A stretch of 46,874 bases of DNA, taken from positions 1-46,874 of the forward strand of contig QIKP01000056.1 of NCBI GenBank assembly GCA_003233055.1. The letters are read 5' to 3'. The DNA comes from Planctomycetaceae bacterium (GTDB taxonomy: Bacteria > Planctomycetota > Planctomycetia > Pirellulales > Lacipirellulaceae). Below the pieces are notes generated by a model, which was not told where the DNA came from, made no database searches, and was given only the letters and a program-made list of their open reading frames with translations. The translations under genes and the position numbers were made by a program. Shown here piece by piece: positions 26,822 through 34,615 of the stretch (within the stretch, counting starts at the first letter, position 1; each line of letters begins with the position of its first letter).

Positions 26822-26898
26822 AAGGCCGGGAAAGCCACGAATCGAACGAATCTTAGTCGCAGAGGCCCCTGTAGCCCTGACCAAGCTTGGTCGGGGCT
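26822..26898 (-). repeat. Composite dispersed repeat, copy 2
   Basis: Read on the minus strand, a near-perfect 26-bp palindrome (26873-26898, core CCAAGCTTGG) is followed by GGGGCCTCTGC and then GATTCGTTCGATTCGTGG (26835-26852) and CCCGGCC. The order matches copy 1 at 2231-2326. It lies in the uppP / MBL divergent gap, so it may affect both promoters. Confidence 0.7.
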
Positions 26899-27000
26899 CA
26901 GCTTGAGCGTGGTTGCTTCTTCCGGCCGGACGGCTACCAGTCGGGGAAGTGTGATAACATAGCACGTCGGGACCCCACTTGGCATGGCGAGGGCAGAGGC

Positions 27001-27996
27001 ATGTTTCACTACGATGGCGGGATAAAAATCACTCGGGCGGGGCTCGCGGTCGACGACCGGCGCCGGCAGCCGCGAGGGTTTGTCTCCCACGCCCATGCCG
27101 ACCACATGGCCCGACATGAGTGGGCGTATGCGACGCCCGCCACCGCAGCCCTCTACCGCCACCGGCTCGGAGACCGATTGCAGGTCCAGCCGATGCCCTT
27201 CGGCAAGCCGATCGAGCTCGGCAGCCTCCAGCTCACGACCTATCCGGCCGGGCATTGCCTCGGGTCGGCGATGCTGCTCGCCGACGACGGCCAAACGCGG
27301 CTGCTCTACACGGGCGACTTCAAGCTCGGCAGCTCGTATACGGCGAGGCCCGCCGAGCTCCCCCAGGCCGACATCCTGATCATGGAATCGACTTTCGGCA
27401 TCCCGCGTTACCGAATGCCGCCGCGTGAGCAGGTGATCGAAGAACTCGTGACAACCATCCGTGCTGCGCTGGCTGCCGGCAAAACGCCCGTTGTCCATGC
27501 CTACGCCCTCGGTAAATCGCAGGAGGTGACCGCCATCCTCCATCGCGCCGGAATCCCCGTGCTGCAACATCCCAAGATGGCCCAGGTGAGCGCGGTCTAC
27601 GAAAAGTTGGGCGTCGACCTGGGCGACTGGGCTCCCTACGAAAGTAAAGCGGCAGGAGGCCCAGCAGGAGGGAGCCAAGCGGTGGAAGGGCATGTCGTGA
27701 TGACGCTCCCCCAGTCGGCCAAAGGGTTCCGCCTTGCGGGACTCCAAAATGTCGTCTCGATTGCGGTTACCGGTTGGGCCATCGACCCAAGCACCCAGCA
27801 CCGCCTTGGCGTCGATGTCGCGCTCCCCCTCTCCGACCATGCCGACTTCGACGAACTGATCGAAACGGCTCGCCGCGTCGCGCCGCGCGAAATCTACTGC
27901 ACGCATGGTCCTGCGGAGTTCGTCGGCCACTTGCAAAAGGCAGGGTTCAACGCCTTTCCACTGGTGCCTGAGTCGCAGCGGAGCTTGTTTTCTTAA
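27001..27996 (+). CDS. MBL-fold exonuclease/RNA-processing-like protein
   Basis: This 331-residue protein belongs to the metallo-beta-lactamase superfamily, in the branch of CPSF/YSH1-like nucleases and ligase-linked exonucleases. Metal-site motifs are SHAHADH (29-35), PAGHCLGSAML (82-92), YTGDF (103-107), MESTF and LSDHADFDEL near the end, followed by THGP. These are the beta-CASP-type motifs in outline, although the protein is shorter than a full beta-CASP nuclease. ATG 27001 is used because GAGG lies upstream and the extra upstream frame has no conserved look. It may act on RNA or DNA ends; no ligase gene adjoins to tell which. Confidence 0.85.
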   Translation: MFHYDGGIKITRAGLAVDDRRRQPRGFVSHAHADHMARHEWAYATPATAALYRHRLGDRLQVQPMPFGKPIELGSLQLTTYPAGHCLGSAMLLADDGQTRLLYTGDFKLGSSYTARPAELPQADILIMESTFGIPRYRMPPREQVIEELVTTIRAALAAGKTPVVHAYALGKSQEVTAILHRAGIPVLQHPKMAQVSAVYEKLGVDLGDWAPYESKAAGGPAGGSQAVEGHVVMTLPQSAKGFRLAGLQNVVSIAVTGWAIDPSTQHRLGVDVALPLSDHADFDELIETARRVAPREIYCTHGPAEFVGHLQKAGFNAFPLVPESQRSLFS

Positions 27997-28227
27997 CGCG
28001 GCGTTGCACAGAGCCGCACTGGAAGGGTATGCGGATTAGGCAAAAGCAGCCGAGCGGCCACAAGGGGTTATGCCGGTTCCATGGGGGAGGAATGCTCGTC
28101 TTGGGACGATCGGACCGGATTTTCTGGTTCGTCCCCTTTCGGAAAGTCGACTTCTGATTCTACGGGCTATGCCAGTCCGACACGGTGTTTCCTGCATCCT
28201 CCACCGCTATCTGCCTGAGCAAAATTC

Positions 28228-29820
28228 ATGGACCTGTTGCCTACAGCGTGGCGAGCCCTTCCGCTTTGCCTAGCGACGACCTCACTTTTACTTGTTGGGT
28301 GCGGCAGGGAATCGCCTTCCGAGGGGATTGCCGAGGGATTGCCGTCGAGCAAGGCTAGCACCGAGGCGATCGCACCCCAGGAGTTCCAGTTGACGGAGCA
28401 CTCGCAAGAAATCTTGCGATTGCCCCTCCCGGAATTCGACAACGAAGCGCTCCCCGAAATCCGGAAACCGGAAATCCAAGCGAGTGGGGACCCCGTCCTG
28501 GCGTTCAGCAATCCCTATGTTGGAGCGGCGATTGCTGGCGAAGCGATAGGGGGCGAAAGGAGGCCGATCGACCTGCCTCTTTCAGCGGAAGAGGCCGATG
28601 AGCTGGGCGACATGAGGGGCGATGAATCTTTCGGGAGCGATTCGTATGAGGAGGAGGCCTACGCCCCCCCCTTCGATATCTATAGTCGGCCCGTCGAACC
28701 GGCACTTCCCAACGCTACGGACAACGCCCTGGTTGTACCGAGCGACCCGGCACAAGTTGCCCCGACACCTGGCCGCGTCTTTTCGACCGAAGAGTACGAC
28801 GAAGACGCGGAATATGCGGCGAAAACGACAGCGGACGATGTCCTGTCCTACTTCCCAGCCGAGGCGGAACTCAGTGCGCAGTTCCGCCCCAAGGTGCAAG
28901 CCGCCTTTGCGCTCGCTCGCAACGGCGCGCTCCACGCAGCCCGAGGGCGATTTGAGTCGCTGCTCGTAGAGATTGCCCGTGCAAAGGACGCCAGCCAAAT
29001 GACCAATCGCCACAGCCGAGCACTTGCTGCCGGGCTCCGGGCACTGAACGAAGCGGACGACTTCGTTGCATCGGGCGGGGAAAGCGAAGTCCAGCCATTT
29101 TCCCTCGCCGCGAGCCACCAAACCCCCATGCTACGAGCTCCTTTCGTGAAGAAAGACGAAGTCAAGTGGACGCTTCCCCATGAAGCGATTGCCATGTACC
29201 ACCGCTACGCCGAGCGCAAGCTTGCCGCTGCCGTCGCAGGAGAGCAGGCAGGTTCAATGGCGCTCTACGGACTCGGGAAAATCTATCAGCAACTGGGGGA
29301 GCGACGTGACGACATTCCTCAGGTGGTTCGCAAGAGCCTGACGATGTATCGCAGCGCGCTGATCGCCCACTCCAAGAACCACCTGGCAGCCAACGAGGCA
29401 GGGGTGTTACTGGCTCGTGCCGGGCGCTACGGACAGTCGTTGCCCCTCCTGGAGCGTGCCTTGGAGTTGGCCCCGTCGAGTGTGACGCACAAGAACCTGG
29501 CATTCGTCTTCCAAAAACAGGGGGCCAGCCATTTGGCCCAAGCACACGGGCGGGAATCGCAAAAACTGGCTGCTCGCGAGAAGGCACGAGGAGATCTCTC
29601 CGCTGAACGGGGCATTGCCTGGATGTCGCCGAAAGAATTCAACCGGCGAAGTGGCCATGGCACGGCAGCCCCGTTGGCAGGGGTGGAGCCTACAATGCCA
29701 CGGGCCAACGTGCCTCCGGCAAGACCGCAAATGGCGTCTGCCCCTCGCTTGCCGCCTGCCCGTAACTTGAGGCCAGCCCACCCCGCAACTCCTGCTCCCC
29801 AACCAACGCTGTGGTGGTGA
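28228..29820 (+). CDS. Lipoprotein with TPR-like C-terminal part
   Basis: This 530-residue protein has a signal peptide with lipobox LVGC (Cys25). Residues 30-200 are acidic, Pro-rich and probably disordered. Residues about 210-460 are helical and look like TPR repeats, with the clearest copies in GSMALYGLGKIYQQLGERRD and NEAGVLLARAGRYGQSLPLL followed by ERALELAPSSVTH. The last 60 residues are Pro/Ala-rich (RPQMASAPRLPPARNLRPAH). It is 54 nt upstream of the polysaccharide export gene in the same direction, so it may act as an outer-membrane partner or assembly scaffold for export. No enzyme motif is seen. Confidence 0.78.
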   Translation: MDLLPTAWRALPLCLATTSLLLVGCGRESPSEGIAEGLPSSKASTEAIAPQEFQLTEHSQEILRLPLPEFDNEALPEIRKPEIQASGDPVLAFSNPYVGAAIAGEAIGGERRPIDLPLSAEEADELGDMRGDESFGSDSYEEEAYAPPFDIYSRPVEPALPNATDNALVVPSDPAQVAPTPGRVFSTEEYDEDAEYAAKTTADDVLSYFPAEAELSAQFRPKVQAAFALARNGALHAARGRFESLLVEIARAKDASQMTNRHSRALAAGLRALNEADDFVASGGESEVQPFSLAASHQTPMLRAPFVKKDEVKWTLPHEAIAMYHRYAERKLAAAVAGEQAGSMALYGLGKIYQQLGERRDDIPQVVRKSLTMYRSALIAHSKNHLAANEAGVLLARAGRYGQSLPLLERALELAPSSVTHKNLAFVFQKQGASHLAQAHGRESQKLAAREKARGDLSAERGIAWMSPKEFNRRSGHGTAAPLAGVEPTMPRANVPPARPQMASAPRLPPARNLRPAHPATPAPQPTLWW

Positions 29821-29874
29821 TCTTTCGCTCCCTTCGGTATTTGAGTGCTCCCCTTCCTCCGCATTGCCAAACTC

Positions 29875-31191
29875 ATGACGTTACTCCATCGCTATTCCCT
29901 CTTCTGCATAGCCGCAACCGTAACGCTTACGGCGGCTCTTGGCTGGTCAGCCCAAAAGAGGGAGGTGTGTCCTCGCGAAACCTGCCAGCCGTTGCCTGCG
30001 GCAGCCACCCTTGCAGCCAAAACGCCCCTCCTTCTTCAGGGCGACGCCAAGCCCATGGATGAAAACATCCGGTTGTGCCAGGCACTCGGCCCAGCGGCCC
30101 CCCATTCGATCTGGTCGGTGGATAGCGCAACCGGGTGTGGGGATTGCGAAATCGGGTGGAAGTCGCGAGGTTCCGGAACGTGGCAGTCGTATGCCCAAGG
30201 CGAGTACGTCGGCCATGCCCGATTGCCTCACGTCCCGGTCTACCGCCTTCGCGTTGGCGACCAACTGGCGGTCTATTATTTGCGGACGCGCGAAGTCATC
30301 TCTCGACCCTATGCGTTGCAAGTCGGGGACACGATTAGCGTGGAGTCGTTGACGGCCGGGTCGTCCTCCGATGCAGGCCAGCCGAACCGAACCACCCAAG
30401 ATGGCCTCAATCGCCAGGTGATCGTCCAACCGGATGGAACCGTGACGCTGCCCATGTTGGGGCAAATCCGGGCGGCCGGAAGGTCGATCCCGGCGCTGCG
30501 GGAGTTTCTCGAGCAGGAATACAAAGAGTTCCTGCGCGTGCCGGCGATTACCGTCACAGCGGTGCAAATCGACACGCGCCTCGAAGACCTGCTCGAAACG
30601 GTCGACGCACGAGGGGGCATTCTCGGCGGGCGGCAGCTACAAATCAGCGTCACCCCGGCCGGTCGGATCAACCTGCCAGGCGTTGGCAGCATCTACGTCC
30701 AAGGGCTCAGCCTCAGTGAAGCGAAGCAGGAAATCGACGCCCGCTATTCCCACTCCATCCCGGGCGTCCGCATCACTCCTGACCTGATCCAACGTTCGGA
30801 CCGGTTTGTCTACGTGTTGGGAGAAGTCCCGACGCCGGGGCAGTTTCAACTCACGGGTCCGACGACCGTCATACAAGCACTGGCTCAAGCGGGCGGCTGG
30901 AATGTCGGTGCCAACTTGCGGCAAGTCGTGGTGTTTCGGCGTGGGGAAGATTGGCGACTCATGGCAACGATGGTCGACCTACGGGGTGCCCTCTACGGGC
31001 GCCGCCCCCTACCTGCCGACGAAATCTGGCTCAACGATTCCGACATCGTGCTCATCCCCAAGACCCCCATCCAGGTCGCCGACGAAGTCGTCGAGCAAGT
31101 CTTCACTCGCGGCATCTATGCCGCGGTGCCGCTCGAAGTCATTTGGGGGCAAGGCTTCTCTTCCGTCAGCTCGATCATTCGAGGGAACTAG
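29875..31191 (+). CDS. Wza-like polysaccharide export protein
   Basis: This 438-residue exported protein has a signal peptide from ATG 29875 (MTLLHRYSLFCIAATVTLTA); a GTG at 29845 would put ten residues ahead of it. The polysaccharide-export domain is seen at YRLRVGDQLAVYYL, with VIVQPDGTVTLPMLGQIRAAG further on, and SLBB-like parts at GGRQLQISVTPAGRINLPGV and FVYVLGEVPTPGQFQL. There is no lipobox, unlike Wza. Six Cys cluster near the mature N-terminus (CPRETC, LCQ, GCGDC). It probably forms or lines a periplasmic/outer-membrane channel for an exopolysaccharide. The adjacent TPR lipoprotein, glycosyltransferase and UppP fit that setting. Confidence 0.87.
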   Translation: MTLLHRYSLFCIAATVTLTAALGWSAQKREVCPRETCQPLPAAATLAAKTPLLLQGDAKPMDENIRLCQALGPAAPHSIWSVDSATGCGDCEIGWKSRGSGTWQSYAQGEYVGHARLPHVPVYRLRVGDQLAVYYLRTREVISRPYALQVGDTISVESLTAGSSSDAGQPNRTTQDGLNRQVIVQPDGTVTLPMLGQIRAAGRSIPALREFLEQEYKEFLRVPAITVTAVQIDTRLEDLLETVDARGGILGGRQLQISVTPAGRINLPGVGSIYVQGLSLSEAKQEIDARYSHSIPGVRITPDLIQRSDRFVYVLGEVPTPGQFQLTGPTTVIQALAQAGGWNVGANLRQVVVFRRGEDWRLMATMVDLRGALYGRRPLPADEIWLNDSDIVLIPKTPIQVADEVVEQVFTRGIYAAVPLEVIWGQGFSSVSSIIRGN

Positions 31192-31211
31192 GGGCCTCCT
31201 TCTCCCCCTAG

Positions 31212-31233
31212 CCGACGAGCTACGCCTCGTCGG
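31212..31233. repeat. Hairpin repeat overlapping the cutA stop
   Basis: CCGACGAG, loop CTACGC, CTCGTCGG. The same 22 bp recur at 33169-33190. The loop supplies the TAG stop of cutA (minus strand). It lies between the convergent export gene and cutA and may terminate both. Confidence 0.7.
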
Positions 31234-31552
31234 TCCCGCGTGTCTGCTCTCGCACCCAGTTCAAGTAGGCATCGCTGCCACCGATGATCGGTACGACGAT
31301 CAGCTCGGGCACGTCGTAGGGATGCACTTGCAAGATCGCCTCTTCGATCGCCACGAGGTGCTCGCCCACGGTCTTGAGCACGACGACCCATTCTTCGGAC
31401 GACTCGACCTTTCCCTCCCATCGGTAGGTGCTCCGCACTGGTCCTTGGATCTGCGCGCAGGCAACCAAGCAGCGGGCGACCAAGTCGACCGCTATCCGCT
31501 CGGCCGTCGCCGCGTCGCCCGTGGTGGTCGTGATTTGGACGAATTCTTGCAT
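31220..31552 (-). CDS. cutA: Divalent-cation tolerance protein CutA
   Basis: This 110-residue protein has the usual CutA length and pattern: VQITTTTGDAATAERIAVDL, CLVACAQIQGPVRSTYRWEG, EEWVVVLKT and ILQVHPYDVPELIVVPI, ending GSDAYLNWVREQ. CutA is a small trimeric ferredoxin-like-fold protein; in E. coli it was linked with copper tolerance, but its biochemical job is not settled. It sits alone on the minus strand between plus-strand genes. GGAA lies 9 nt upstream of the ATG. Its stop codon falls in the loop of a hairpin repeat. Confidence 0.93.
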   Translation of the reverse strand: MQEFVQITTTTGDAATAERIAVDLVARCLVACAQIQGPVRSTYRWEGKVESSEEWVVVLKTVGEHLVAIEEAILQVHPYDVPELIVVPIIGGSDAYLNWVREQTRGTDEA

Positions 31553-31665
31553 TGGGTGAGTTCCTTTCGCTGGCCCTACCGCAATTGTTGCCGCACTCTA
31601 AACTACAAGGCAAGTCCTCCGCACGTGTAGCCGGACTCGCCAGAGTTCGGGCGGACCGTGACTTT

Positions 31666-31695
31666 ATCAACGGGCTCCTAATCAACGGGCTCCTA
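31666..31695. repeat. Two tandem 15-bp repeats before the MATE gene
   Basis: ATCAACGGGCTCCTA occurs twice in a row (31666-31680, 31681-31695). A small hairpin (CCAAAG...CTTTGG, about 31701-31720) follows. Both lie between cutA and the MATE gene, which start in opposite directions. Confidence 0.7.
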
Positions 31696-31762
31696 GTGTT
31701 CCCAAAGTCTGGCAACTTTGGCTACAGACGCCTTCGTGATCCGCATCCAAGAGAAACCTACC

Positions 31763-33160
31763 GTGTCGAGTTCCCTGATCGAATCCCCCGGCACACTACG
31801 CCCCATGATGCGGCTGGCGATGCCGGTACTCGCGGAGCAGGTGCTGCATTTGCTCGTGGAGTTGGTCGACCTCTGGATCGCGGGGAACCTCCTGCAAGAC
31901 GACTCCTACGTCGCGGCGATGGCGATGTTAGTCTACGTCCTCTGGTTCATGAGCATGCTCTTCGCGTTCATCTTCTACGGATCAACCGCCCTAACGGCCC
32001 GATTCACCGGCGCGGTCAAGCCAGAGATGGCCAACCGGGTGATGAACCAATCGATGTTTACGGGCGCGGTTTGGTCGGTTGTACTCATGGCGATTGGCCT
32101 GCCGCTGGTTGGCTCGCTCGTCGAGGTGATGGGGCTCCAGGCGGAATCGGCGGTTGCAGCAACCAGGTATCTCACCCTCGTGATGTGGGTGCTGCCCTGC
32201 ATCATGGTTGAGCGGGTTGGCATTGCTTGCCTGCGCGGCGCGGGCGATACCATGAGCGGGCTGGTCGTGATGGGAATCGTCAATGTCATCAACATGGCGA
32301 CGAGCTACGCGTTGGTCGTCGGCGTCGGTCCGCTCCCTGCGATGGGGTGGGAGGGCGTCGCCATAGGCACGGCAGTCGGGCATCTTTGTGGTGCGGCCAT
32401 ACTTCTCGTGCTACTCACCGCGGGCCGGGCCGGTTATCACCTTCGGCTCTCGCTCATGCGTCCCGACTTTGCGCTGATTCGGCGCATCCTTCGCATCGGA
32501 ATCCCCGGGGGGGTCGATGTGTCGCTTGTTTGTCTTTGCCACTTGCTGTTCGTCCGTGTCATTACCAGCCTTGGTGTAACGGAGCTGGCGGCGCACGGCG
32601 TGGCGATCCAAATCGAAGCGCTGGCTTACATGCCGGGCGGGGCGTTCCAAGTCGCCGCCTCGACGCTCGCAGGACAGCACCTGGGCGCGGGTAATCCGGC
32701 GCAGGCGATGCGCAGCGTGCTGATGGCCTGCGCGGCTGCTTGCGCGCTGATGGTCACCGCAGGCGTTATTTTTCACCAAGCGGCTACGCCACTAGCCGAG
32801 TTCTTTCTTGGCGATCCAACGCGAGAAGCGGTCCCCCTGGCCGCCGATATCTTGCAGGTAGCTGCCTACGCGATGCTCCCCCTGGCTATCGCGATGGTCG
32901 CGTCGGGCGGACTCCGCGGGGCGGGCGACACCCGCTGGCCGCTCGCCATTGGGCTCGTCGGAATGGTCGGCGTGCGCATCCCTCTGGCAATCTACTTCGC
33001 CTGGGGGGAATTCGAGACCCCCATTCTCGGCATCACGATCGTCGGCATGGGCTGGGGAATTGTCGGTGCCTGGTACGGGGCGGTCGTCGACATCGTGTTT
33101 CGCGCGATTTTCCTGGCCGCACGATTGCTGCAGGGCGGTTGGCAGCGAATCAAGGTTTAG
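31763..33160 (+). CDS. MATE-family efflux transporter
   Basis: This protein has about 465 residues and twelve helices in two halves, each carrying family landmarks: PVLAEQVLHLLVELVDLWIA, RVGIACLRGAGDTMSGL in the first half and GGLRGAGDTRWPLAIGLVG in the second, plus GIPGGVDVSL. MATE proteins export drugs or small metabolites with Na+ or H+. I chose GTG 31763 (VSSSLIESPGTLRPMMR); TTG 31718 would add 15 residues and ATG 31805 would cut into the first helix. The start has no good Shine-Dalgarno sequence. A hairpin repeat lies just after the stop. Confidence 0.9.
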   Translation: MSSSLIESPGTLRPMMRLAMPVLAEQVLHLLVELVDLWIAGNLLQDDSYVAAMAMLVYVLWFMSMLFAFIFYGSTALTARFTGAVKPEMANRVMNQSMFTGAVWSVVLMAIGLPLVGSLVEVMGLQAESAVAATRYLTLVMWVLPCIMVERVGIACLRGAGDTMSGLVVMGIVNVINMATSYALVVGVGPLPAMGWEGVAIGTAVGHLCGAAILLVLLTAGRAGYHLRLSLMRPDFALIRRILRIGIPGGVDVSLVCLCHLLFVRVITSLGVTELAAHGVAIQIEALAYMPGGAFQVAASTLAGQHLGAGNPAQAMRSVLMACAAACALMVTAGVIFHQAATPLAEFFLGDPTREAVPLAADILQVAAYAMLPLAIAMVASGGLRGAGDTRWPLAIGLVGMVGVRIPLAIYFAWGEFETPILGITIVGMGWGIVGAWYGAVVDIVFRAIFLAARLLQGGWQRIKV

Positions 33161-33167
33161 CGGGTGA

Positions 33168-33191
33168 GCCGACGAGCTACGCCTCGTCGGC
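33168..33191. repeat. Hairpin repeat, second copy
   Basis: GCCGACGAG, loop CTACGC, CTCGTCGGC. It shares 22 identical bp with the hairpin at 31212-31233 and lies 8 nt after the MATE stop, in a position to terminate that gene. Confidence 0.7.
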
Positions 33192-33339
33192 GAAGCGAAC
33201 GATTGCAGCAGAGGGGAGGGTCGTAGGGCTTTGCCAGCGAGCCAGTGGCGACGACTCCGAATTACTGCCCGCAGCCCCTTCTTTGGCGGACTAAGTTTGT
33301 GGAAGACGCCAATACCGTCCACCTAAGCCTCGCCCACGC

Positions 33340-34530
33340 ATGCCCGCACCTCCCCTCACCACCGAATGGGCCGATCCGTCGGTCGCCGATCCGATCGTCT
33401 TGCCGTTCGATCCTTCTGGACCCGCGCGCGTGCTGCACGTCATCAATGGCGAGCACTACTCTGGCGCAGAGCGGGTGCAAGATCTGCTCGCGATTCGGCT
33501 GCCCGAGTGTGGTTACGAGGTCGGGATCGCGGCGCTCAAGCCGGGGAAGTTCGAGGAAGTTCGCCTGTCGGTCGGCACACCACTCTACAACATCCACATG
33601 CGAGGCCGATTCGATTTGCGCGCCGTGCGCGAGGTCATGCGGATCGCCCGCGACGGCGACTACCAGTTGCTCCACGCCCACACCCCTCGGACGGCCATGG
33701 TCACCGCCATTGCTTCGCGCTGGAGTGGCCTACCCTGGGTGTATCATGTCCACAGTCCCGTCTCCCTCGACTCGGGGCGGTTGCTACAGAACCGCGTCAA
33801 CACCTTCGTCGAACGGTGGAGCCTTCGCTCGGCAGCCGCTGCGGTCGTCGTGTCGCCCACACTTTTGTCCTACATGCAGGGACTCCATTTCCGTGCCGAC
33901 CGCTTAACCTGCGTTCCCAATGGCGTTCCTCTCTCTCCGTCGGTCCGACCACCTGGGCCAATCTCGGAACCACTCACCCTCGGCATGGTCGCCCTATTTC
34001 GACCTCGCAAGGGGATGGAAGTCTTGCTCGAATCGCTCGCAGCACTTGTCTCGCGAGGCCACCAAGTCCGCTTTCATGCGATCGGCGGGTTTGAAACTCC
34101 CGAATACGAGAACGAGATTCATCAATTGGTGACGAGGCTCGACCTGGCAGACCACATCGACTTCACCGGGTTCACGACCGACGTGGCAAAGGAACTATTG
34201 CGGCTCGACGCGTTGGTGCTCCCGAGCTTGTATGGCGAAGGGCTGCCGATGGTCGTCCTGGAGGCGATGGCATCAGGGGTGCCGGTCGTCGCGTCGCACG
34301 TGGAAGGAGTGAGCACCGCCATCGAGCATCGCCAGTCGGGGCTCCTGGTCGAACCTGGCAGCGTGAGTCAACTAGCATTGGCGATCGAACAACTCCTAAC
34401 CGGCGAAGTCGATCCTGACAAACTGGCCGCCGCCGCGCTCGATCGCCATCGCAACCATTTCTCCGACCTCGCGATGGCGCGCGGTGTTGCGGAAGTTTAT
34501 TCGAGCGTTCTCGTGCAGACCGCACGGTGA
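33340..34530 (+). CDS. Glycosyltransferase family 4-like protein
   Basis: This 396-residue GT-B enzyme probably adds a sugar from a nucleotide donor to a polysaccharide or lipid acceptor. The N-terminal domain has LHVINGEHYSGAERVQDLL, and the C-terminal domain has LGMVALFRPRKGMEVLLESL and the donor-site EX7E motif within EGLPMVVLEAMASGVPVVAS. No signal peptide or helix is seen, so it acts in the cytoplasm. ATG 33340 gives the usual start just ahead of the first beta strand. The acceptor is unknown; nearby export and uppP genes make an envelope polysaccharide a fair guess. Confidence 0.9.
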   Translation: MPAPPLTTEWADPSVADPIVLPFDPSGPARVLHVINGEHYSGAERVQDLLAIRLPECGYEVGIAALKPGKFEEVRLSVGTPLYNIHMRGRFDLRAVREVMRIARDGDYQLLHAHTPRTAMVTAIASRWSGLPWVYHVHSPVSLDSGRLLQNRVNTFVERWSLRSAAAAVVVSPTLLSYMQGLHFRADRLTCVPNGVPLSPSVRPPGPISEPLTLGMVALFRPRKGMEVLLESLAALVSRGHQVRFHAIGGFETPEYENEIHQLVTRLDLADHIDFTGFTTDVAKELLRLDALVLPSLYGEGLPMVVLEAMASGVPVVASHVEGVSTAIEHRQSGLLVEPGSVSQLALAIEQLLTGEVDPDKLAAAALDRHRNHFSDLAMARGVAEVYSSVLVQTAR

Positions 34531-34534
34531 AAGG

Positions 34535-34554
34535 CCCCTCTTCGAGAGAGGGGG
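34535..34554 (+). terminator. Hairpin after the glycosyltransferase gene
   Basis: CCCCTCT (34535-34541) pairs with AGAGGGG (34547-34553) around a 5-nt loop. It lies 5 nt after the stop codon, between convergent genes. No T-run follows. Confidence 0.4.
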
Positions 34555-34615
34555 CGACGGGAGCCTGGTTGCCCCTCGTTTCGCTCTCCCTAACGACCTC
34601 GGCCACCGAATCCCT

